From Hydnum rufescens UP504 (taxonomy: Eukaryota > Basidiomycota > Agaricomycetes > Cantharellales > Hydnaceae), in NCBI GenBank assembly GCA_014904985.1, contig MU128991.1, forward strand, positions 124,001 through 188,000: a stretch of DNA of 64,000 nucleotides, read 5' to 3'. The translations under genes and the position numbers were made by a program. The notes below the pieces were generated by a model that did not search any database, was not told the DNA's origin, and saw only the letters and a program-made list of their open reading frames with translations. Positions 24,379 through 34,800 of the stretch are shown here, piece after piece (position 1 is the stretch's first letter; every line of letters begins with the position of its first letter).

Positions 24379-25072
24379 CTAACCCATTTGCTGGGCATCC
24401 ACCAGCTCCTGTGTCAATATTTCAAGCTGTCCATCAGACAGAGGCGTGCCCAAATGAAGAAGGGGGGAATCCAGATATACAGGCGTAGAATCCAGGAAAC
24501 GTCGAATAAAATTCGACATGGATTCGCCGCGATTCTTTGTAGGAGTGTGCTGGGTACGCCGGAATAAGGACCATTGCCACAATCGACCCACTGCAACCAA
24601 CGTGATTACAGAAGAAGGCCTTGCCCCGCTGGCAAATATATGCCCCACTTGTTCAGTTCAGAAGTCGCCATGAGGATGTCTGTATTTTTGTCACGCTCCC
24701 CTGGACCGAGGCTGTGGGGGAAGGAGGGAGCCTTTACCTCGACGATGAGGTGTGGCCTACAGAAGATTTGTCTACTTTGTGGATCCTGGATAATCTCACA
24801 CACATCGAAGTCGGGCGTTCGGTATGAATTGAAGGCAGGGGCAAAGAAACGAGGTTGTGAGAACATCACAAGATATTGACCGGAGTCGATCACGCGAGTG
24901 AGGATAAGGCCCATGCCCCATACCATGGGGCCTCTGCATTCCGTTGGTCACTAAGCCCCATCGCATACTGAAGAAGTCCCTCCAGTTTCACATCGAAATT
25001 CAACATGGCGGCAAGATTGTATCTGGGGGGGCGATATGTTATCGCAGCTAGGGTGGAAGAGATAGTCATCAA
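24379..25072 (-). pseudogene. PD-(D/E)XK nuclease-like gene, broken copy
   Basis: Clearly homologous to the intact frame at 15082-15783 (shared FSQPRFFAPAFNSYRTPDFD and LIVEVKAP), but split into three frames. A deletion of about 7 bases near 24655, just after the equivalent of NTDIL, is not in a homopolymer and so is probably genuine. A second one-base difference near 24910 breaks the N-terminal part. The core metal-site residues are still present in the middle fragment. Confidence 0.6.
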
Positions 25073-25734
25073 CTAGTACATACGCGCCACGAGTGAAATT
25101 GTGGGAGGATAAGTTCAGTCACCACACAATTTGGCTAAAGACACCAGTTAGCCTGATAATGGCATTAAAGAAGGCATGTGACCTCACTACGTGGAAGTAG
25201 AGGAGGGACAGAAAAGAACAGGGAAAGGTTGGTGGGGGAACACCGCCAACCTCGAGACTTTGATTCCGAAACGCGTCGAAGTTCCATTTGCCACCAGGAT
25301 GTTTGAGAAATTGTTAGCGATAGGGCGTCCCAACCCTTATATCCGCGACCTCAGGAAAAACAAGAGTAGGCATTCCACCGTACGTACTTATATCCACGCG
25401 TACTGACTGCTTGTTATGCATTTCCTAGCCTGGACTTGGTCCACCGACGAATCTTACTATGCTATACCCCTCACATCTATCAGACAAGAGAGGTTGCAGG
25501 AATTCCAAGACCCCCAAACAGGCGAATTCCTTGAAACACAGGGTGCCATACTCCTCCTGCGTGAAGTCACTGGGATCAAGGCCCTTGGCTTGAGCTTCGT
25601 GAGCAGCCGCTACTGTACTGATTGACTGATCTGACGCATTTAACTGATATGGATCTGGCGCATGGTGCAGGGCGGTGTGGAGAAACACCAACTCCACCCC
25701 GATGATGAGGAAGCACTCATCTGGGTGAGCGGAT

Positions 25735-27447
25735 GATGATGATGATGATGAATATCTCGATATTTTACCTGCAACTACCGGCTGCTCCCGAAGGGCGCCA
25801 AGGGCAGGGGACCGAAGGTCCAGGGATTGTATATACACAGTATAGGTAAGATAAGAGCCGCGTCCATAACCGCAGACCTCGAACACCTTCGTTCTGAGGT
25901 ACCACGTCCAATATCGTCTGAGAGTCTGCATTTGTCTCGTGTCTGCTTTCCCTTCGTCTTCATGGACATATCATAGATTGAGTGAGGCTTTCGTACGCGG
26001 GGAGCACGTGGACGGCTAGCTAGGTATCAGGAGGAGGGCACTGGCGCCGGACCTCTGCATTTTCTGACAGTTTTCGTTTCCTCTCTGCATGGGGTGGGGT
26101 CCACACCTGGTCATCGATCTCGATTCCGTTCTCTGGTGCAGGCTGATGGGGTGCTTGGTTGTTGTTGTACTGAGTGGAAGCACTCTTCGGGTCCCTCTTG
26201 GGGGCGCGCTCTTCATATCGAGATGTCTTGCAAGGTTCACCAAGGACGAAAATGGTGTGAGCGTCAAAGAAGCATCGTGCTTCCGGTTCGTGCGTGAATG
26301 TAAAGACCAATGAGGCGGAGTTGCTTTGGGGGATCTTGTCTGCAGCTATCAGCCATCATGTAGGGAGTGGGCGTATGAAACTGGGGAATTCAGTGACATT
26401 CATTGCAATCTCGTCTTCGACTTCAGTTGGGGTGATCTGAGTTCCATCCCCCCGCCTCAATGGGACATGGTCGAGTTTCACTCGAAAGTATTGGCTGTCA
26501 GGGCGTCCTTGAGCCTTTTCCACCGGCGGGAATATGGCTTTAGCAATAAGGGTCGCATAGGGTTGTAGATCATTGGCTGAGCAAGGGGGGCGGGCAATGG
26601 CAATGGGGTTACCAGCCATCGAGTATAGCACAGACATCACGGTAATGTTGTTTGGGGCGTGTGCCTCACGGAGGCTGCGATTGATGCTGATAACTGCGTC
26701 ATTGGCGGTCAATCGCTTGTCGGCCGGGATTGGTGGCGAGACTTGGATATTGAGGCGACCTGGGTGGTTTCGGCATGTTGGACTTTGAGGGGGCGGGCGG
26801 GCGGGAAAGAGCTTTTTGGCTGGGCCTGTCGGGGTTATGGGTTTCGGACATTCGGAATGCCTCCATGCACTGGGGGCAGAGGGAGTGGGAATGTTGTCTT
26901 TAGCATGGTTTCGAGTGTGTTGACTGGCTTTCGGGGTGGGGCTGGAGTTGATTTTCATGAACTCAGCATTCGTTTTCGTCAGTTCGGCATTCGTTTTCGT
27001 AAGCTCAGCATTCGTTTTTGTGAGCACAGCGTTCGTTTCGGTGAGGGCAGCAAGGATGCGCGAGGTCATCATGTGTTCACCTTCATGAGGTGGAGCGCAG
27101 ATCTGACGTGTTTGCTTACGGTAGTTGGGGTGAGCGTCGAAAACAAGCTTGTGTATGTTCCATATTTGAGCAGTGTGAAATTCATCCAGCGAAGACGCGC
27201 CAATCTTGTGGATGAGGCTGTACACTTCAGCGAGGTACATTGATGGGTCAGAGGGATCAGTCTCCGGGTCGCGTGGGGACGACGTTCTTGCTTGTAAAGG
27301 GGTCGGCATAATTGCTGACGATACGACGTGAAGGTCGCGAATAGGTCGTGTATTCCACAAGATTCGACCAGAACGCGTGAACGGCGCGTGAGGTAATACT
27401 AGGAGTCGGAGTCGGACTGAACTCGGAGTGGACCCGTAATCCACCGC
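25735..27447 (-). mobile_element. ORF1-only (RT-less) LINE insertion with 15-bp target-site duplications
   Basis: Unit A lacks this block. In unit B it is flanked by the 15-base direct repeat TCTGGGTGAGCGGAT (25720-25734 and 27448-27462), present once in unit A (about 16424-16438): a clear target-site duplication. Read on the minus strand the element begins near 27447 and ends in an ATC trinucleotide run at its 3' end (plus strand GAT run, about 25732-25750), as many fungal LINEs end in a short tandem repeat. It encodes an ORF1-like protein but has no room for a reverse transcriptase or endonuclease, so it must have been mobilised in trans. Confidence 0.75.
26356..27309 (-). CDS. LINE ORF1-like (Gag-like) protein
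   Basis: Open frame within the LINE insertion; the first ATG-initiated methionine gives MPTPLQARTSSPRDPETDPS. It contains a heptad-like tandem (repeated TKTNAEL, roughly residues 105-130), predicting a coiled coil as in LINE ORF1 proteins. A Pro/Ser-rich linker follows, then a globular region (KRLTANDAVISINRSLREA) resembling the RNA-binding segment that precedes the RT in fungal Tad-like LINEs. After the stop at 26356 a second frame (26310-26020) continues with FTFTHEPEARCFFD and ALGEPCK-like text, so the original ORF1 was probably longer and is now frameshifted. No zinc knuckle is seen. Family assignment is by pattern only. Confidence 0.55.
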   Translation of the reverse strand: MPTPLQARTSSPRDPETDPSDPSMYLAEVYSLIHKIGASSLDEFHTAQIWNIHKLVFDAHPNYRKQTRQICAPPHEGEHMMTSRILAALTETNAVLTKTNAELTKTNAELTKTNAEFMKINSSPTPKASQHTRNHAKDNIPTPSAPSAWRHSECPKPITPTGPAKKLFPARPPPQSPTCRNHPGRLNIQVSPPIPADKRLTANDAVISINRSLREAHAPNNITVMSVLYSMAGNPIAIARPPCSANDLQPYATLIAKAIFPPVEKAQGRPDSQYFRVKLDHVPLRRGDGTQITPTEVEDEIAMNVTEFPSFIRPLPT

Positions 27448-27462
27448 TCTGGGTGAGCGGAT

Positions 27463-30402
27463 ATGGACCCGAATTCACTTCGACTCCGGAGCAGAGAGCA
27501 AGAGTAGCCGAACTCCTCGAAGTTCCCCTCGATGCAATCGTCCGCAGGTATCGCAGGTAATCGTTTGCAGTGTGGGGGGTGTTTTAAGATCCAGCTGGTT
27601 CATGACATTCAATCAATACTTTCGGTTACTTCGTCTCGGCCATTCTGAGGTCACATCAATCAAAGTTGCCCACACCGGGTACATAGGCTAGTGTGCACTG
27701 CGAGACCGTTTCGCCGTAAATTTGACACAAATAAAAGGTATCGCGAAGGCCAATTAACGTCTGCTAGCTGCGTCAATTGACGGAATCGTACATTTTCGCG
27801 AATTCTAAAGTCTTACCATGCTAATGGGTGTTAGTACCGAGCGTAGCTCCGGTCTGGTTACGAGACTAAATGGGTGTCACCTCGACGTGAATTCGTCATT
27901 TTTGGGTGTTTTCCTTTACACAGTGAAGAGCACTGGTGCTCAGCGGAAGGCATATCCAGCTGTACATCACAATCCTCTGTATGCCGCAGCCACCACGGCT
28001 AATTGTTGAATCACCCCAGCCTCTTCATCCGCGAGGTCCGCATGGGACTACCGGTTAGCCTCCAGATGGCTGAGAAGTACCAGTCCGAACCTAATCGGGG
28101 CGCGCTCCCATCACACAATGCACATCTACGCGTCCGAGAAGGTTGATTCTGAGCCATTTCATCCATCTACCTAGCACTTCGGGATGAATGTCTCGTACTT
28201 GATAGGGCCCTTGTGGGTGACCTTTTCAAAGGTCTCTTGGGGTTTCTTATGCGCGAATGGACCGCATGATGGTTTATAGTGAACACTTCATAGGCAGATA
28301 CGCAAGGTAAGAGATAGGCGTGTTTTAAGGCACATGACGCGCGGAGAATGGGATGAATGAAGAGGCCCTGGTGTTCTCGGGTGTTTAGGAGCGCAGATGG
28401 AGCACCGCGACAAGAATTCCGTGGATGTGGACATTGAGGAACAATGAGGGCGGCAGGGGGATGATTCAAGTTTGCGCCGAGTGAGCAGTACACATCATAA
28501 AGCAAGCGAGAGTGAGAGATGGCGGTATTTGACGGATCACGTGCACCGTATACGAGCCCTCAAGAGTTGACAAAACCAGTACGTGTGAAAGATGTGGGCG
28601 CACTCATTTCTCTCCACAAGGCATTGCTTTTAAAGTGGGGAATGAGATCGCATTGCCTCCCGAAGCACAGTGTCGGCTGGCTCCCTTTCGCCGTAACTCT
28701 TGAGCGTGCGCGTCTGGCTCCGCGGCTAGCTTGTCGTCTTCATGGCGCGCCTCATCCTCCGGCCTGATTCACATTGGGTCCCTATGCTCCCCCACATGGC
28801 TATTGCATTATCTTCCGACGTGAAGAACGATGCCGAGCATAGTTCTATTTGAACTAGGCACTAGGTTAGCTACAGGTGCTTGGGGATTTGATGCACAACT
28901 CCACAATTTTTAATAGCACGTTGTGGAATCACACGCGTTCTGGGATTCTTCCTGATCCTCCCGATATGGTCTCGTTTTGCTTTCCGCTCCGCGCTTCAGC
29001 TCTCCGTTCACCTTACGATTGCGTGTATGCTTTCGTACTTGGTAAGTTGGCTCTTTACTACCCACGCTAAACCAGGTCCCAGATCTCATTTCGTTACGGT
29101 CGCCGCGTCTGCCGATGCGATAATATATGAAAATGCAAAACAGATCCCATGAAAACGTCACTTCGCTAGACTCCGGTTCATCACCTCACCTGCAGTCTCG
29201 AACGATCCGAACGTTCAGCATGAGGAACCCGTCTCCCCAACCCTCTGTCTCGTTCTCGTTTGGTCTGTCGGCCATCATGCCCAGACAGACTTCTTTGTTG
29301 GACCCCACCTGTCCTACTATTGCGGGATTGTATTCTGGCCATGAAACATACCACTATCGTCCATATCGTACTTTTCCGTCTCTGTAGATGCCTTCGTCTA
29401 ATTGCATGCTCTCGAACATCTTGTACCGAGTTTCTGTGACCCGCACTTTCGTCTTCAGACAGAATACCTACATGAATTCCTTGCCGCGATGTTCTCCATC
29501 AGTTGGGACACAGTCAACCTGTCACCAGAGGATCATAGACCCTTCGACCCCTTCGCAACGTTACTATGAGACGGGGAAGTACAGTCTGTGATCTAGTAGA
29601 GCCCAAGTTGAACGAACAAGGAAGGCATTCTCTGGAATGGATCTCGAGACTGTGGTGTCCGAAAGGGGATATGCCCTTACGCATATAGGGGTATAGGGGT
29701 TCGATGATTCCTACCGCAATCAGGACTTCTTGCAGAATGGTGCATAATTAATATTGTCAGTGGTATCCAAAATTTGATATGCCTAGTCCAATGATGTATC
29801 TAGCAGCCGGTCTTTGGCCACCTTTGATTTAGGCCCAGAACCTGACCCCAGTGGCCCCATCATCTGTGGGAGCAGAGAAAAGTGCGCAAGATTAGTATTA
29901 TATTGTATGAGGATCCACTAAAGAGTAACCTGCTAGCACGCCTGTTCAAGTTCCCTCCCAATATGTGGGTTTTATCTTGGCACTTTAACGAGCTCTTCCT
30001 ATGATTTTTCATTGCATCGGACCTCATCTCCCACGGATTCAGCAGGTGCAAGTCCCCTCTGGCCTTAGAAGAATACACTTTTAGCACGTCAGACCCGTTC
30101 GATATCTCGCCTCGAGGACGCTCACAAGGATTAGAAGAAGACGACGTTTTAGAGGATATTCAAACCCGGGAATGAGATGACTGTTGTGGCGAAGTTGGAC
30201 CTGGCGAGGAGCTCGACTGGATTTGTTTTAATGCACAAAGGAATCCACAACCCTGGGTGATTTCTCTTGGAGCCTTTGGTGCGTGTTCTATGCTTTCGAT
30301 AGCCTACACCCACACCCCAAAACCTCCAAGGTTCGCACCTTCATGGTATATGAATTATGGCAATAGCCAATCATGACGAATATCAGCTACGTGATGTGGA
30401 GG
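27463..30402. other. Unit B stretch with degenerate copies and insertions
   Basis: This matches unit A 16439-18864, but the unknown gene found there (17943-18755) is disrupted here by indels near 29830, 29955 and 30190. It includes a block at about 28617-29208 not present in unit A. No intact gene is supported. About 28255-28560 belongs to the three-copy dispersed segment also seen at 17215-17630 and 37740-38210. Confidence 0.5.
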
Positions 30403-33253
30403 TCACTTGCGGAAGACCAAGACAACATAGAACGCCAGTCGATATACAACACATATTGCAAGCAGAGCACCCACGTAGGACCCGGGTGAAAAGCGGGGAA
30501 TATCAAGGGACTGTAGATTCCAAGATATCAGTGATCGGTTTACTGGGGCTTGTTCAGCGGTGAGTGAAGTCGCCACTGACCTTGAGAATATCGCCCCCTG
30601 TTAGAGCGCACTGACCCTTCGGAATCAACGAGCTCGGGACACTGCAGTGACAGGATCCGTCGGGCAGAGTAGCACAAGTGAAAGTTTCGCCCTCAAGGTC
30701 GTTCTGCACAAGCAAGCTGAATGCAAAAGTCTACTTTGGTTCGTTAGCAGTCGTGAAACCAGAAAAAAAAAAAAGCGCCTAAGCACATGCCTGATAGTCA
30801 ATCCAGTGAGCCCAGTAGTACCAGAATCGTGGCAAAGCAGGCGTCCGTACTAGGAAACCCTCAACACACTTTGAAAAAAAAATATTTGAGATAGTTTCGC
30901 TTCCGATCCTTGCTTTCGGTTGCGCACCATCCAGAATCCCGTAATGAACCCCATACAAGCTAAAGCACCGATGAAATCATTTACTATAACCGCCACTAAA
31001 AGGGCCTTCGGAAATGGAAAATGATCGGAGATGGCACCTTTCCAACGAAATAAAGAACGCACCTGGGCCTCTGCAGCCTGCATTCCGAGAAACAGGTAGG
31101 ATATGAAACGCCAAAATGCCCATCCATCTAATTTGAGTCCAATCGCCCAGTAACTGCTCCCGTAGCTCCATGTTTACAATGTGGATAGAACAGGCGTCGA
31201 AGAGAATCACGTACCTGATGCAGGAGTAGATCACGGAGCAAGCAAATAAATACGGTATGAAGACTACCGTGCTCGCAATCGTATATGCTCCAGCACCGTA
31301 CAATCCATTTCTACGCCTTGGGATGGAAAATGCGGATGAGACTCGAAAATAGAGACGTCCTAACTTGGCCCACATACTCTCGCATAACCACGGGGCGCTC
31401 CTCCAAATAAAGAGGTACAGCCGAAACGCTGAGAAAAAAAAGCATGGGGCGGGATTAGACTGATCAATTGGTAACTGATCTTACCTCATCCCACTCAAAA
31501 GAGCGATCGAAAAGAACTGGACCTGATATAAAATATCTAATTTTTGGTCCAGACGCTGGCAAGAGATGCTGAACTGACCGATATGCGATCATTGACCCTG
31601 TCATCCGTCCTTCCCATATGTAACCAAACTGTCGCCAGCAGTACACTCGTAGCGCCTTCCCCATTCCACAATCTTTGAGCCAATGCAGATTGAGCATCGC
31701 GAAAGCCATCACCCACGTACCGTACACGAAAACGCGAAGCCCAGAGAGCATGTAATTACGACGAATGATCAATGCGGTGCGTTGGGTAAGGATCCAAGTC
31801 TTCCTCAATTCCGCAACGACCCGATAGCCCCAGGATTTCTTGGTCCGGATTCGTATCGGCTCAAAGGTAGTCTTAAAGCCCCCAGCAGTCGTTCCTGGGC
31901 TGATCGGCGTCATAACCACACTGCTGCGCTCATCAGATTCAGAACCCGAGGAAGTGAGACTCGAGGTATTTACGATCCATGCCTGCGCGAGTTGTTGGAT
32001 CCGTTCGTGATTCGGGAGACCAGTCTCCGCTGATATATCGAAGTCGGTATTGATGATACCGGTTACGTGATCTGCGGGGTTCCTGTGAGGGGGGCATGGA
32101 TATCCGATCTTTGTAAAGTACGGGACGAGGTTGTCTTGGGAATAATTCAAGTCCAGCGTCGTGTAAGGCCCCGGAGAACGGCAACTCATCGGATAAAGAC
32201 ATACTGATAGGGCCCTGGTATACGCAGTGGCCAGCCGCCAAAAAGAGGACGTGATCAAACAGACTGAACGTTTCGAAATTCGGCTGATGTATGCTCGTAA
32301 GAACGATCGTATTGGTCTCCTGAGCTAGTCGTTTAACTGCACCGTGGGGAGATCAGCCAAGAGGACTCGGACACTCGAAAATGCGATTTCATCCCTTACT
32401 TGCACAGGCAACTTGATAACCAGTCATACTGTCAAGACCGCTTGTGGGCTCGTCACACAGGAAAATTCGAGGCTGAGTGACTACTGATGATGCAATTGTG
32501 ACACGCCGTTTCTGACCCCCAGAAACTCCTCGCTGGAAGTAGGTTCCGATGCGATTCTTTCGAATGTCGGTAAGGCCTAGAGAACGCAATGTGTTCTTCA
32601 CCATTCCGTCCATCACATTTGTTGGAGTATCGTGAGGGAGTCTGCCCGAGAAGATAATGTTATGAATAAAACATAGCGCAATATAACTGAACAATCACGA
32701 AAGGAGAGCCGAATATCGAACATTATCCTTGACGGTAAGGAAGCCATGGAGGGTATCTTCCTGGGCAACATAGGAGCCAAGGTCCTGCATGCTAAAGCCC
32801 TGACCGTCAAATGTGATCTAAAGAGCATCATCCTCAACAACTCCCACACCAGAATTAGGCCACAATGAACACACCGAAGCGTCGGAATCACTCGACAATA
32901 CTCTCTGGCTAAGAACATCCAGAAAGGACGTTTTACCAGCACCTGACGGGCCCATGACTACACACAGGATGTCCAATTGAACTTTTCGACGACACACAAG
33001 GATCAACACCTGGATGAACACCCACTTGCTAGGACTTCCCCGGATCTGAGCGACCCAGATTGAGGGTAGAGAATTACTTTGTCGCTGTTGGGAGCGCACA
33101 AACTGAGGTTTTTCCATTCCAAGATATGATCCCTCAGAGGGGAGGCCTATCAAATTGTCTATTAGCCATACACCCTTATTTCGTAAATGGTGGAAATTTG
33201 GGAAGGGAGTGGGGGGGGCCCACCTCGAGATCAATGTTTCTCTCCGTGCCCAT
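30403..33253 (-). CDS. ABCG-family half-size ABC transporter, intact-looking copy
   Basis: ABCG half transporters export lipids, sterols or xenobiotics as dimers. The spliced frame runs through LEWKNLSLCAPNSDKVILYP, then GEVLAIMGPSGAGKTSFLDV (Walker A), LGSYVAQEDTLHGFLTVKDN (Q-loop), SGGQKRR, FLCDEPTSGLD, TSIHQPNFETFTLFDHVLF (H-loop) and YFTKxGYPCPPHRNPADHV. The membrane part includes VLLATVWLHMEGRMTG, HFFSIALLSGM, YLEERPVIMRE and GAYTIASTVVFIPYLFACSV. An extracellular loop has several cysteines. The last helix ends in VFRK at 30403-30405. Introns follow GT-AG except one GC-AG (30731-30790). Unlike unit A, no frame break was found. The first exon, with start at 33253, is tentative; substrate unknown. 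Confidence 0.7.
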
Positions 33254-33470
33254 AATTCAATCGCACCGAGAGTCCCACAACGAAGGAAACGGGGAAGATG
33301 AAAAATGGGGTGACCATCCTTGACGCAAGACTCATATACAATTCCGACGCCGGCCAACAGGACGGGAATGAACGAGCGGCCGGACTGACAGTTGACATTG
33401 ACATTGAGAGGTTTTCCGGGACGCAATGTGATTGCCAAGCACGTATTTCTGGCCTAAAAAGGGATGAACT

Positions 33471-34800
33471 TTAAGGGTCCGTTCGGATCCACTGTTGACA
33501 GTCCCAATCGACAGTTCTCCGGGCAGATGTTACCGAGAACTAGTACTGTTGCTAGAGGACTGAACTGGTGCTATCTCTCCTTCAACATTTCTTTTGGACG
33601 ATCTCGCCGAACAGGATTGTCCGCGGCCCGGTCGCGGATCCATCGCCCTGCGACCCACTGTCCTCGGTTCATCCTTTCATCGATAAAATTGAGACCTCAA
33701 TTTATTTACGTTGGCGAAGGAGGATACTCTAATACTCTAATGACTCCAGGGATCCTCCGAGCAAACTTTCATATCAAAGACATCCAACTTGTCTGAACTC
33801 TCATCGTACCAGAGGATGTGTCGTGACCTCATAAAGTATTATCAGTGTCAACATCACTCATCCTGGCGACTCACCAGCTAGCATTCCTGTAATCACAATC
33901 AGTCTCCTTGCAGCCTCCCCCCCAATAATGCAACTTCTCGTATAGCTCGCTGAGGAAGACACTGTGACTCACAATGACAGAATGAGGAATTCCATTCGGT
34001 AGAACGGCAGGAGTGCTTGCTGTTTTCTTATTAGTGAAGAATTCCGGAGGTTCACATAGCTTGACCCCGTGGAGGCCGAGGAGCGTGCGAATGATGATTT
34101 CTCCCTGTCAACTCCGCGTAGCCCGCTCTCTGATTATATCTCATGAGTTGGGGGACCGTACGCACGTACCTGCGCTCGACCAAGAAAGGGTGGCTCTGAA
34201 CTTCTGGATGCCTTTCGTTGTGATCCGACAGAGCCTTGGTAGTATTGTGTGCACGTTTGAGAGGAGAGCACCACAGGTAGTCGATGCGTGTGTCCGCCCA
34301 CTCCTTTCCAAGTGCTTCTGCTTGGGACTATCCGGCTTCGGTCAATGGATCTGGGGCATCGTCTTCATTCCATGTCTTTGTGACATTGCTCTCGCACTTG
34401 GGGAAAATCCAAGGCAGATTAAAATTTCCTCCAGGATATATCAAAAAGGAATTCACACCTGAGCATGTCGGATGAGAGAAATAGCGAGGCAGCGTCATTG
34501 TTGCACGGGAGTCGTGTCAGTGCTGGCATCGAGTGTGGTAGGAGGAGTTTGGGTAGGGTTGGACACCTCAGAACCTGCTGTATCTGCAGAGCTCGATTCC
34601 ATGACAGGGTTTCGAGTGGTGTCTGGGTGAGGCAAAGGCGTATTGGGGGTTGCGCTGTAACGGGGAAGTTCTCAGTCTCGTGTAAGCAGACTGCTATTGT
34701 AGATAATACCTAACGGGAAAGTTCTGTATACAATGTGGTGAGGAAAGTGATGATCAAGGGAAGGGAAGGGCGAATGCTAGCCTTAGTTGAGGACTTTTAG
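33471..34800. repeat. Mosaic of duplicated gene fragments
   Basis: Two pieces come from elsewhere in the window. About 33590-33695 matches 39808-39925, the 3' end (last coding exon plus 3' flank) of the long-tailed membrane protein gene. About 33695-34600 matches 36265-37200, the 3' part of the histidine-phosphatase gene. The two pieces abut. This looks like fragment capture or patchwork duplication. No intact coding sequence results. Confidence 0.65.
33695..34600 (-). pseudogene. Partial copy of the histidine phosphatase (PGAM-like) gene
   Basis: Homologous to the gene at 36441-37295: shares the SHNVFLSELYEKLHYWGG-equivalent region near 33930-33960 and the LxEVGRFQAESLGKEW-equivalent region near 34310-34350. 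It lacks about 80 bases that in the full gene encode the REGGESLEGA segment (deletion near 34107) and has point changes and indels throughout, so it cannot encode a complete enzyme. Confidence 0.6.

Larger units (their letters stand above)
24332..33470. repeat. Segmental duplication unit B
   Basis: Direct-orientation partner of 15046-21945. It is longer because of a 1.7 kb LINE-derived insertion (25735-27447), a block of about 0.6 kb at 28617-29208 not present in unit A, and smaller indels, including one of about 44 bp near 27832 and one of about 40 bp near 29705. It carries an intact-looking ABCG transporter and broken versions of the nuclease-like and unknown genes. Confidence 0.85.
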
